This document shows positions 56,862 to 64,000 of a DNA stretch of 64,000 bases, one piece after another. The position numbers were made by a program, and so were the translations under genes. The stretch is from Dermabacter vaginalis (lineage in GTDB: Bacteria; Actinomycetota; Actinomycetes; Actinomycetales; Dermabacteraceae): NCBI RefSeq assembly GCF_001678905.1, contig NZ_CP012117.1:186001-250000 (forward strand), given 5' to 3'. Within the stretch, counting starts at the first letter, position 1. Each line of letters begins with the position of its first letter. The notes beneath the pieces are model-generated. The model ran no database searches, was not told where the DNA came from, and saw only the letters and a list, made by a program, of their open reading frames with translations.

Positions 56862-58580
56862 GTGACGACATACCGAGGTGTTGCCGTAAGTGCCGGCCGC
56901 GTCATCGACCCGGTCAAGGTCATGGCTCCTCCCGTGTCTGAGCCGGAACGCGGTGCGGCTATTGCCGAAGGCGAGCCCCGTGAGTTGGAGGCTTCCCGCA
57001 TTACCGAAGCAGCTGCCGCGGTGAAGGCTGATCTCGAGGCCCGTGCCGCACGCGCAAGCGGCGACGGCAAGGCCGTTCTCGAAGCAACGGCACAAATGGC
57101 GGCAGACCCAACTTTGACCACGAGCGCCGAGCAGCTCGTACGCGGCCAGGGCCTCAGTGCCGAGCGAGCCGTGTGGGAGGCCGGTGACCAGGTCTCGGCG
57201 ATGCTCGAAAGCCTGGGCGGCTACATGGCCGAGCGCGCGAGTGACGTCAAGGACGTGCGCGCACGCATCGTTGCGCAGCTTCGCGGCGTTGAAGCCCCCG
57301 GCATTCCCGTTTCCAAGGAGCGCTTTGTTCTCGTGGCGCACGACCTCGCCCCCGCCGACACTGCGATGCTCGACCCGAACATCGTGTCCGCCCTCGTTAC
57401 AGTCGACGGTGGCCCGCAGTCCCACACGGCAATCCTCGCGCGCCAGCTCGGCATTCCCGCCGTGGTCGCCGCGAAGGGGGTCGATGAGATCGAGCCGGGA
57501 ACCGTCGTGTACGTCGATGGCGCCGCCGGAATCGTCACGAGTGAGTTTGGCGAGCGCGAGCGGGAACTTTCCGCAGCTTGGTGCGAGCTCGTGAAAAACC
57601 CGCTCACGTACTCCGGTGGGGGAGCGGAGCTTTCCGACGGTACTCGCGTTCCACTGCTTGCCAACGTGGGAGGTGAGAAGGACGCCGCCTTCGCCGCCGA
57701 AGCCAACGCCGATGGCGTGGGGCTTTTCCGTACCGAATTTTGCTTCCTCGACCGTGATGAGGAGCCGAGCATTGACGAGCAGGCTGAGGCGTATGCGGGG
57801 GTGCTTCGTGAGTTCCCCGGCAAAAAAGTCGTGATCCGCACGCTCGACGCGGGAGCCGATAAGCCCCTGCCGTTTCTCACGGACGCCGAAGAGCCGAACC
57901 CTGCACTCGGTGTGCGCGCCTACCGCACGTCGTGGGAGAAGCGCTCCGTGCTTGAGAATCAGTTGAAGGCGATCGCTCAGGCGAGCGCCATGACCGATGC
58001 TGAGCCGTGGGTGATGGCCCCGATGATCTCGACGCTCGAGGACACCGAAGACTTCGTGTCGATGGCACGCTCCGCTGGGGTGGAGTGCGCCGGCATCATG
58101 GTCGAAACTCCGAGTGCGGCACTCACAAGTGATCACCTCATGACCGTCGCCGACTTCGCCTCGATCGGCACGAACGATCTCACGCAATACACGATGGCCG
58201 CCGATCGCATGCTCGGCTCGCTCGCGAAACTCAATGACCCGTGGCAGCCCGCCGTGCTTGCGCTCGTGGGCGCAACGGCGAGCGGTGCGCGCCTTGCCGG
58301 TGGTGACCCCGAAGCGTTTGGCGACGGTGCGAACAAACCCGTAGGCGTATGTGGCGAAGCTGCGGGTGATCCCGCGCTCGCGGTTGTTCTCGTGGGGCTC
58401 GGCGTGAACTCGCTATCGATGACGCCGCGCTCCCTGCCCGCGGTGGCAAAGGTTCTTTCGACCGTGTCGCTCGATCAGGCGCGCGAGCTCGCTCGCCTCG
58501 CCGTGAGCGCACCGACTGCGGCCGAAGGCAAGCAAACCGTGCGCGCGAAACTTCCCATCATTGACGAGCTTGGGCTGTAG
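56862..58580 (+). CDS. ptsI: PTS enzyme I (phosphoenolpyruvate-protein phosphotransferase)
   Basis: 572 residues, full length. The phosphorylated His is in VDGGPQSHTAILARQLGIPAV. The PEP-binding barrel shows GVGLFRTEFCFLDR, LDAGADKPLPFL, GIMVETPSAAL and IGTNDLTQYTMAADR, and VGVCGEAAGDP with the catalytic Cys. Enzyme I passes phosphate from PEP to HPr, encoded convergently at 58660. GTG 56862 after GAGGGAGAGAG. Confidence 0.97.
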   Translation: MTTYRGVAVSAGRVIDPVKVMAPPVSEPERGAAIAEGEPRELEASRITEAAAAVKADLEARAARASGDGKAVLEATAQMAADPTLTTSAEQLVRGQGLSAERAVWEAGDQVSAMLESLGGYMAERASDVKDVRARIVAQLRGVEAPGIPVSKERFVLVAHDLAPADTAMLDPNIVSALVTVDGGPQSHTAILARQLGIPAVVAAKGVDEIEPGTVVYVDGAAGIVTSEFGERERELSAAWCELVKNPLTYSGGGAELSDGTRVPLLANVGGEKDAAFAAEANADGVGLFRTEFCFLDRDEEPSIDEQAEAYAGVLREFPGKKVVIRTLDAGADKPLPFLTDAEEPNPALGVRAYRTSWEKRSVLENQLKAIAQASAMTDAEPWVMAPMISTLEDTEDFVSMARSAGVECAGIMVETPSAALTSDHLMTVADFASIGTNDLTQYTMAADRMLGSLAKLNDPWQPAVLALVGATASGARLAGGDPEAFGDGANKPVGVCGEAAGDPALAVVLVGLGVNSLSMTPRSLPAVAKVLSTVSLDQARELARLAVSAPTAAEGKQTVRAKLPIIDELGL

Positions 58581-58595
58581 ACGCCCTCATGAACG

Positions 58596-58635
58596 AAAGA
58601 GAAAGGGCACGCCGTGTGACGTGCCCATTCTCTTT
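58596..58635. terminator. Bidirectional terminator between ptsI and ptsH
   Basis: AAAGAGAAAGGGCACG (58596-58611) pairs with CGTGCCCATTCTCTTT (58620-58635) with one mismatch, giving A-rich and T-rich flanks on both strands. Confidence 0.88.
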
Positions 58636-58659
58636 GCAGTGGAAGTATGCGGTGCCTTA

Positions 58660-58932
58660 TTAGGCCTGCGCGTCGAGATCCGTCTCGAGGAGTTCCGCAA
58701 GAGCGTTGATTGACTCCTCCGCGCCATCGCCCTCGGCGCGCAGCACGACCTCGTCGCCGTGGCCAGCTCCGAGTGTCATGAGCATAAGGATCGAGGAAGC
58801 ATCGATCGGCGCACCGCCGACCTTCTCGATCGTCACCTTTGCGGGCTGCTCACCCGCGGCCTTCGAAAAAATAGCGGCGGGGCGGGCGTGGAGCCCGGAA
58901 GCGGCCGCAATCTTGACGGTGCGTTCTGCCAT
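58660..58932 (-). CDS. ptsH: PTS phosphocarrier protein HPr
   Basis: 90 residues. The active-site His is in AASGLHARPAAIF; the regulatory serine region is DASSILMLMTLGAGHGDEV. ATG 58932 follows AAAGG. It shuttles phosphate between enzyme I and sugar-specific EIIA proteins such as the one at 59055. The Ser-containing loop is kept, but no HPr kinase is seen in the window. Confidence 0.97.
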   Translation of the reverse strand: MAERTVKIAAASGLHARPAAIFSKAAGEQPAKVTIEKVGGAPIDASSILMLMTLGAGHGDEVVLRAEGDGAEESINALAELLETDLDAQA

Positions 58933-59054
58933 GATGTGCCTTTCGACGAGCCGGGATGCCGCACGGGCAAACACCAGCGGAAAAAGTTGAGTGAGGCCAC
59001 CCTACCGAATGACGCTGCGGGCGGCCTTGTCGGGGATATCAAGAGGGGCCACAC

Positions 59055-59615
59055 TCATAGCCCGCGGATCTCCTCGAAGTCAGGATCAAAAACCGCAAGG
59101 ATCTCCAGGGGAGCCTCCGCCTCGCTTAACGCTCGGCGACGATCCTCCTCGGCGAAGACCTGCGAGATCGCCTGAAGGAGCATGAGATGGTCATCGCCGA
59201 TGCCCGCAATCGCCACGACATAGGAAACCTTTTCCTCGCCATCGTCGCCCCACGGAATCGGCTCGTCATACTTCACGACGCTCATCGCGGTGCGGTGAAT
59301 GCTGCGCTTTGCCTCGCTCGTTGCGTGAGGCACCGCGACGCCGTGCCCCATGAACGTCGAAACCTCGACCTCGCGCTCATGCATCGCCTCGACGTACGCG
59401 GGATCAATTGCCTCAAGCTCGACGAGAAGGTCGCCCGCCTCCTCGATCGCTTCGCTCTGAGTGCGTGCAAGGCCCGGAACCCGAATGGCATTGGGCGATA
59501 AGATCACCGCCTCGCCCGAGGCCGAGGGGGAGCCCTTCCCGAGATCGCGCGTGACATCGCATACCCACCGGGGGGCTTCGTGCTCCGATCCTTCACGTCG
59601 TTGTGAAATGTTCAT
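59055..59615 (-). CDS. PTS EIIA component (mannitol/fructose type)
   Basis: 186 residues. PTS_EIIA_2 domain with the phosphorylated His in FMGHGVAVPHATSEAK and the flanks MHEREVEVSTF and VVAIAGIGDDHLMLLQAISQVF. Probably mannitol-specific, by similarity of the FMGHGVA-PH motif to MtlF; no EIIBC membrane partner is found nearby. About 40 extra residues stand before the domain. Lies 122 bp upstream of ptsH on the same strand. Confidence 0.9.
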   Translation of the reverse strand: MNISQRREGSEHEAPRWVCDVTRDLGKGSPSASGEAVILSPNAIRVPGLARTQSEAIEEAGDLLVELEAIDPAYVEAMHEREVEVSTFMGHGVAVPHATSEAKRSIHRTAMSVVKYDEPIPWGDDGEEKVSYVVAIAGIGDDHLMLLQAISQVFAEEDRRRALSEAEAPLEILAVFDPDFEEIRGL

Positions 59616-59650
59616 GATCCACGCCTTTCAAAAGAAGCTTCACCACAAGT

Positions 59651-60136
59651 CTAGGTGGCGTCGGACCCCTTCGCCTCCGGAAAAACGAACCGGCCATACG
59701 TGAAGTACCGGAACGTCGTGGACACCACCTGACCGATGAACGTGCCGCTCACGTTATCCGCGAGGGCCGAATCGAGCCCAAGAATGTAGCGAGAAAATCC
59801 CAGGCAACCGAGCTGCAGCGCGCTCGCGATCACATTCACGATAATGAACGCGACAATCGATTTCGCCGTGTGCGGCTTACCGCGATCCCCGTACGTCCAA
59901 AAGCGATTTCCAAGATAGGTGAGGCAGCTGGCCGCGGCAATCGTCACGATCTTCGCGAGGATCGGCTGGCCATGCATGAGGCCCTCGCCCCAGCCGTGCG
60001 TCGGGCTCCAAAACACGAGCACGTTGTACATCGCCGCATCAAAGAAGAACACGAGGCCGCCCACGATGAGAAACTTCGAGCCCCGCAACGCATGGGCGAG
60101 GGCAGCAGTTCTCGACGGGGAATCCTTCACGGTCAC
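59651..60136 (-). CDS. GtrA-family membrane protein
   Basis: 161 residues with four membrane helices (FLIVGGLVFFFDAAMYNVLVF, ILAKIVTIAAASCLTYLGNRFWTY and two more). The LGNRFWTYGDR segment after helix 2 and FRYFTYGRFVF at the end are GtrA signatures. The family is linked to polyprenyl-linked sugar transfer across the membrane in cell-surface polysaccharide synthesis. GTG start 60136. A copy of the dispersed word, with two mismatches, is near the stop codon. Confidence 0.88.
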   Translation of the reverse strand: MTVKDSPSRTAALAHALRGSKFLIVGGLVFFFDAAMYNVLVFWSPTHGWGEGLMHGQPILAKIVTIAAASCLTYLGNRFWTYGDRGKPHTAKSIVAFIIVNVIASALQLGCLGFSRYILGLDSALADNVSGTFIGQVVSTTFRYFTYGRFVFPEAKGSDAT

Positions 60137-60189
60137 GAAGCAAGGGTACAGGCCGTGCCGGAGTGAGAGAATGCGGCTAGGGTGGGCTC

Positions 60190-61062
60190 ATGGGACGAGT
60201 GACAGCATCGACGCGGCTAACGCGCATACGAATCCGGGACGGCAAGCTCTACCGCTCCGAACGGCCCGATAACGTGGCGGTCGAAGAACCGCTCGACATT
60301 CGCCTCAACGGCCAGCAGCTTTCGATGACGATGCGCACCCCCGGCCACGACGTTGAACTCATTCACGGGTTCCTTCATGCCGAGGGGTACATTACGAGCC
60401 GCGAGGATGTGCGTGAAGCCCGCTATTGTGACGGGGCCGTTGTCGAGGATGATTCCGGTTTCGAACGCAACACCTATAACGTCATGGACTTCACCACCCG
60501 CACCATCACCACAGCCCCGGTGATCACGAAGCCGTTCCTGACCTCGAGCGCGTGCGGCGTGTGCGGGTCCGCTTCGATTGACCAGGTCACGAAACGAGTG
60601 CGGCACGAATTCGTTCCGACGTTTGCCATGCAGCCATCGCACCTTCTTCGCGCGCAGCGTGAGCTAGGTGACGGACAAGCGGCGTTCTCCAAGACTGGTG
60701 GTGTGCACGCCGCGGCGCTCCTCACCCCCGAAGGGGAGCGTCTGGTGCTGCGCGAAGATGTGGGCCGCCACAACGCCGTCGACAAGGTCATCGGCTGGGC
60801 GCTCCTCGAAGATCGCCTTCCACTCAGCGACACCGTGCTCCTTGTGAGCTCTCGCGCCTCTTTCGAAATCGTGCAGAAAGCCGCCATGGCCGGCATCGGT
60901 CTCATCGCGTGCGTGAGCGCCCCGTCCTCCCTCGCGATCGACACCGCCGCACGCCTCGGCATCACCCTGTGTGGGTTCGTGCGCGGTGAAGACGACATCG
61001 ATGGGCGCTTCAATGTGTACTGCGGAATCGAGCGGATTGATCTTTCGGGCAGCGAGAGCTGA
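60190..61062 (+). CDS. fdhD: Formate dehydrogenase accessory sulfurtransferase FdhD
   Basis: 290 residues. The persulfide-carrying Cys pair is in TSSACGVCGSASID (CGxCG). Also LREDVGRHNAVDKVIGWAL and SRASFEIVQKAAMAGIGLIA. FdhD passes sulfur from a cysteine desulfurase to the Mo-bisMGD cofactor of formate dehydrogenase. No formate dehydrogenase gene lies in the window. ATG 60190. Confidence 0.95.
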   Translation: MGRVTASTRLTRIRIRDGKLYRSERPDNVAVEEPLDIRLNGQQLSMTMRTPGHDVELIHGFLHAEGYITSREDVREARYCDGAVVEDDSGFERNTYNVMDFTTRTITTAPVITKPFLTSSACGVCGSASIDQVTKRVRHEFVPTFAMQPSHLLRAQRELGDGQAAFSKTGGVHAAALLTPEGERLVLREDVGRHNAVDKVIGWALLEDRLPLSDTVLLVSSRASFEIVQKAAMAGIGLIACVSAPSSLAIDTAARLGITLCGFVRGEDDIDGRFNVYCGIERIDLSGSES

Positions 61063-61132
61063 CAGTCGGGTTCTCTCCAGCACCGAGTGCCACGATGGGC
61101 GTGTCCATAGACATCCCCTTGGAGGAGGAACC

Positions 61133-61513
61133 ATGAAGAACAAGCTCATTCTTGCGACTGGCATCGCCATCGGTTTCGTGATCGGCTCGAAGATGGGCCG
61201 TGAGCCCTACGAGAAGCTCGAGGCCACCGCTAAGCAGTATGTTGATGATCCGCGCGTGCAGGAGAAGGTTGGCCAGGCGCGCGAGACCGTGTCGAAGGTG
61301 GCGAAGGACGCGGCCGAGACGGTGAAGGATAAGGCCCCCGAGGTTGCCGAGCAGGCGAAGACCGCCGCGAAGGGTGCCGCCTCGACCGCGAAAGATAAGG
61401 CGAATGAGGTTCGCGCCTCGCACAAGGCCGATACCCCGAAGGTGAAGGCCACAGACACCTCGAGCGACTCGAGTGTGGCCGGCGGCGACGCCGAGGTGCA
61501 CGAGGCGAAGTAA
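61133..61513 (+). CDS. YtxH-like small membrane-tethered helical protein
   Basis: 126 residues. One N-terminal helix (KLILATGIAIGFVIGSKMGREPYEKL) with the G-F-x-I-G-S-x-x-G-R-E-P-Y signature common in actinobacterial YtxH-like proteins, followed by a Lys/Ala/Glu-rich amphipathic stretch (KVAKDAAETVKDKAPEVAEQ) resembling LEA repeats. Function unknown, often linked with envelope stress. ATG 61133 follows GGAGGAGG. Confidence 0.8.
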   Translation: MKNKLILATGIAIGFVIGSKMGREPYEKLEATAKQYVDDPRVQEKVGQARETVSKVAKDAAETVKDKAPEVAEQAKTAAKGAASTAKDKANEVRASHKADTPKVKATDTSSDSSVAGGDAEVHEAK

Positions 61514-61544
61514 CTCGCCTCGCGGCACCCACCACCGCATATAT

Positions 61545-61583
61545 GAAGAGCGCTCCCGGCCATCGAGGCCGGGAGCGCTCTTC
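61545..61583. terminator. Bidirectional terminator
   Basis: A 17-bp perfect stem, GAAGAGCGCTCCCGGCC with GGCCGGGAGCGCTCTTC, 5-nt loop, between convergent genes. Confidence 0.9.
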
Positions 61584-61591
61584 AGGTTAAA

Positions 61592-61603
61592 GCAACCGTC
61601 GGA
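61592..61603 (+). repeat. Dispersed 12-mer, GCAACCGTCGGA
   Basis: Exact copy between the terminator at 61545 and the stop of the permease gene at 61608. Confidence 0.7.
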
Positions 61604-61607
61604 CCAC

Positions 61608-62492
61608 CTAGCCCTTGACGCCGCCCGCCGCAGCGAACCCGGTGCCGAGGCTGCGACCGAGCGCCAAATACAGCACGACGATCGGCGCGGAGTAGAAGAT
61701 CGAGAACGCCGCGAGCTGGCCGTACGCCACCTGGCCGTACTGGGACGAGAACGTGTACAGGGTGACGGCTGCCGGGAGTTTCTCGGGGCTGAGCAAAAGC
61801 ATGAACGGCACGAAGAAGTTGCCCCACATGCCCACGAACGTGAAAATCGTGGCGACGGCGAGGCCCGACTTCATGAGTGGAAGAACGACCGAGAGGATCG
61901 TGCGCACCACACCCGCGCCTTCCGTCCACGCGCTTTCCTCAATCTCGACGGGCACCGAATCGATGAACCCTTTCGTGAGGAAGATGGCGTAGGGAAGGGA
62001 CGACGTGGCAAGGAACAGAATCGCGGCGGGCATCGAGTCCACGAGATTGACCTGCACAAACATCGAATACACGGGGATCATAATCGCCGTGATCGGCAGA
62101 CCAGTGGAGAACAGGATGCCCATGAGAAGTGGGCGGCGGGCGCGGAAGCGGTAACGCGAGAACGCGTACGCGCACAGAACCGCGACTGTCATCGTGATAA
62201 TCGTGGCAAAGCCGCACAGCACGAGCGAATTGAGAAGCGGGCGGAAAGTCGTTTGCTCGTTCCAGATTGCCTGGTAGTTGCCGAGGCTCCAGTTCTTTGG
62301 GGCCTTCACGGCGAGAGTCGCTTCGGTGTCGAAGGACGCGAGCACGACCCACAGAATCGGGATCGCGAAGCTCACGCTGATCAATGCGATGACGATGGAT
62401 GAGAGAACGGATGCGAGGCGCCCGCGCGCCGTGTGCGGCTTGTCGAGGCGGTCGTTCTGCGCGCGAGTTTTCGTAGGGGCTGCGGTGGTCAT
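61608..62492 (-). CDS. Carbohydrate ABC importer permease (MalG-type), second system
   Basis: 294 residues, six helices. EAA motif PVEIEESAWTEGAGVVRTILSVVLPL. Ends GGVKG. N-terminal 40 residues are charged and cytoplasmic. Overlaps the partner permease by 4 bp. Distinct in sequence from the pair at 53.5-55.3 kb, so a separate importer and not a recent duplication. Confidence 0.93.
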   Translation of the reverse strand: MTTAAPTKTRAQNDRLDKPHTARGRLASVLSSIVIALISVSFAIPILWVVLASFDTEATLAVKAPKNWSLGNYQAIWNEQTTFRPLLNSLVLCGFATIITMTVAVLCAYAFSRYRFRARRPLLMGILFSTGLPITAIMIPVYSMFVQVNLVDSMPAAILFLATSSLPYAIFLTKGFIDSVPVEIEESAWTEGAGVVRTILSVVLPLMKSGLAVATIFTFVGMWGNFFVPFMLLLSPEKLPAAVTLYTFSSQYGQVAYGQLAAFSIFYSAPIVVLYLALGRSLGTGFAAAGGVKG

Positions 62493-63433
62493 CGCTTGTC
62501 CTCCTCGGGCAGAAGCTTCAGATAGATGAGTGAGGCGATCGCCCCGATCGCGAGCAGGATGAGGGCGATGGCGGTGCCGTAGCCGAGCTGGCCGTACGAG
62601 AACGCCTGCTCATACATGTACAGGGGAAGAGTTTGGCTGCGACCGGAAGGCCCACCACCGGTCATGATGAAGATCAAACCGAAAACGGAAAGGGTCTGCA
62701 GCGTAATGAGCATGAGGTTTGTGGCGATCGCGGTGCGCATGAGCGGAATGGTGATGCGCATCAGTCGCGTGAACGCCCCGGCGCCGTCAATCTCCGCTGA
62801 TTCGTACACGTCCTTGGGAATCGACGTGAGAGCCGCCGAGTAGATGAGCATCGTGAACGCTGTTCCGCGCCAAATATTCGCGAATGACACCGCGAGGATC
62901 GGCGCGCTAAAGAGCCAATCCTGCCCGGGAAGCCCGATGCTCGTGAGGAGCGTGTTGAGGGAGCCCTGATCGGCGAAGAAGGTGTACAGGAGGTAGCCCG
63001 CGACGACTTCTGGGAGGATCCACGCGAGAATCACGACCGACGTGCCAATAAAGGTCACGATGCGGTTGGCCTTCTCCATGAGGAGTGCGAGAACCATGCC
63101 GAGGAGATTTTGGCCGATCACCGCGGATATCAGAGTGAAAATCAGGGTGAGGACGACGGCGTTCCAGAACCGATCGTCGCTGAAGGCCGTGATGAAGTTG
63201 TCCAGCGCGACGAACTCCACGGATTTCGCGTTCTCGCCGCGCACGGCTTTATTCGTAAACGCGAGATAGATCGAATAGACGATCGGGCCGAGCATGAAAA
63301 TCGCGATGAGCACGAACGCGGGAACCATGAGGAGGCCGCGGCGGGCTGTGAGGCGATTGCCGAGCGGGCCTTGCTTACGCTTCGGTGCTGCGTGTGGCGG
63401 GGGAGTGGTCACGGTATCGACTGAAGTACTCAT
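62489..63433 (-). CDS. Carbohydrate ABC importer permease (MalF-type), second system
   Basis: 314 residues, six helices, EAA motif PKDVYESAEIDGAGAFTRLMRITIPL. N-terminus MSTSVDTVTTPPPHAAPKRKQ is cytoplasmic. Its ATG overlaps the stop of the binding-protein gene (ATGA). No ATPase gene in the unit. Confidence 0.93.
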   Translation of the reverse strand: MSTSVDTVTTPPPHAAPKRKQGPLGNRLTARRGLLMVPAFVLIAIFMLGPIVYSIYLAFTNKAVRGENAKSVEFVALDNFITAFSDDRFWNAVVLTLIFTLISAVIGQNLLGMVLALLMEKANRIVTFIGTSVVILAWILPEVVAGYLLYTFFADQGSLNTLLTSIGLPGQDWLFSAPILAVSFANIWRGTAFTMLIYSAALTSIPKDVYESAEIDGAGAFTRLMRITIPLMRTAIATNLMLITLQTLSVFGLIFIMTGGGPSGRSQTLPLYMYEQAFSYGQLGYGTAIALILLAIGAIASLIYLKLLPEEDKR

Positions 63434-64000
63434 GCCTTACGCACCTCGATGTTTTCCTTGCCTACAAGCTCGGTGAGCTTGGAGTCGTACCAGGCTGCGG
63501 CCTGCTCGGGCGTTTTATCGCCCACCATCACGGTGTCCATCGCATCTTGGAGGGCGGAGGACACTTCAGGGTAAATCGCGAACGCGGGTCGGTAAAAAGC
63601 GGTCTCGAAAATGTCGGTGAAAAATCCGACGGTTGGCGAATAGGTCCGGTACTCCTCATTTTTCGCGACGTCTTTCCTTGTCGTGAGGTTGGCGGCACTT
63701 TTGTTGCGGTAGACGAGGCTCTCGAGTGTGCACAGTTCCTTAATGAGCTCGAAGGAAAGCTCGCGATCGCGCGCGTGCGTGGGGATCGTCCAACCCCAGC
63801 CGCCAGCGAGGGTCGTGGAGCCCGGGTCTTCCCCGTTTTGCGTGGGCATCTGTGCGAGGCCTACGTCGTCCTGCCAGGTGGGCCACGGCGCGGGGCCGTC
63901 TTCAGCCCACTGATTGGAAATCCACGAGCCGTCGATGAGGATCCCGAGCTTGCCTGAGGGGAATACCGTCGATTGGATCGCCTCGGCGATATTTGGGTCG
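63430..64000 (-). CDS. Carbohydrate-binding protein of the second ABC importer, 5' end outside window
   Basis: The last 189 codons only; the frame is open to the right edge (DPNIAEAIQSTVFPSGKLGI, LIDGSWISNQWAED, then GGWGWTIPTHARDRELSFEL). The C-terminus is of the SBP_bac_1/extracellular sugar-binding type, with QDAMDTVMVGDKTPEQAAAW. A one-mismatch dispersed 12-mer (TCCGACGGTTGG) is at 63625. Confidence 0.9.
   Translation of the reverse strand, partial: DPNIAEAIQSTVFPSGKLGILIDGSWISNQWAEDGPAPWPTWQDDVGLAQMPTQNGEDPGSTTLAGGWGWTIPTHARDRELSFELIKELCTLESLVYRNKSAANLTTRKDVAKNEEYRTYSPTVGFFTDIFETAFYRPAFAIYPEVSSALQDAMDTVMVGDKTPEQAAAWYDSKLTELVGKENIEVRKA

Overview
The window is a chromosomal segment of a high-GC actinobacterium. 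The 16S/23S sequences, the 3' end of 16S rRNA (CACCTCCTTTCT), orphan sugar ABC importers without their own ATPase and a DUF222/HNH endonuclease gene point to Micrococcales. A Dermabacteraceae-type organism is my best guess, by inference only. Nothing marks the window as plasmid or prophage. The only mobile DNA seen is two intact IS3-family elements, each with a target duplication.

Region 1 (1-10.6 kb): a MATE exporter running off the left edge, tRNA-Ala(CGC), a divergent TetR/Sap-type membrane protein pair around a 28-bp operator, a DsbA-like lipoprotein, an unknown protein and a PLP decarboxylase. A 13E12-type HNH gene follows, whose last codons were displaced by IS element 1 (6782-8104). 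Region 2 (10.6-24.2 kb): a small acetyltransferase, dnaB, an unknown gene coupled to a membrane-anchored pseudokinase, then on the minus strand a spermidine-synthase-like protein, a serine hydrolase, a SWIM protein, a SNF2 helicase and a ParA/MinD-like ATPase. A hairpin-rich intergenic stretch, a winged-helix regulator and upp complete it. Region 3 (24.3-37.7 kb): tadA, a Pro/Gln-rich polytopic membrane protein, metNIQ, oligopeptidase B, tRNA-Ser(CGA) and a complete deoxyribose operon (SorC-type regulator, deoC, permease, mutarotase, kinase).

Region 4 (37.9-43.4 kb): one complete rRNA operon (16S-23S-5S) with no spacer tRNA. Region 5 (43.5-50.8 kb), immediately downstream on the opposite strand: an array of eight paralogous single-pass membrane proteins. 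Each intact copy has a short cytoplasmic tail, a transmembrane helix, a Pro-rich stalk and an outer domain with a Cys pair and a WGD motif. One copy is split by IS element 2 with a 3-bp target duplication and can be restored in frame; one is a decayed remnant. I find no function for this family, and it is the best candidate in the window for an undescribed system. Region 6 (51-64 kb): a DUF981 protein, a DUF1846 protein, two carbohydrate ABC importers (the second cut by the right edge), the general PTS proteins (EI, HPr) with a mannitol-type EIIA, GtrA, FdhD and a YtxH-like protein.

Across the window a 12-base word, GCAASCGTCGGA (S = C or G), occurs nine times exactly and at least eleven more times with one mismatch. 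It sits in both orientations, often in linker codons or close to gene ends, and once as an inverted pair. Random expectation for exact matches is far below one. It resembles in behaviour an uptake-sequence-like dispersed word.
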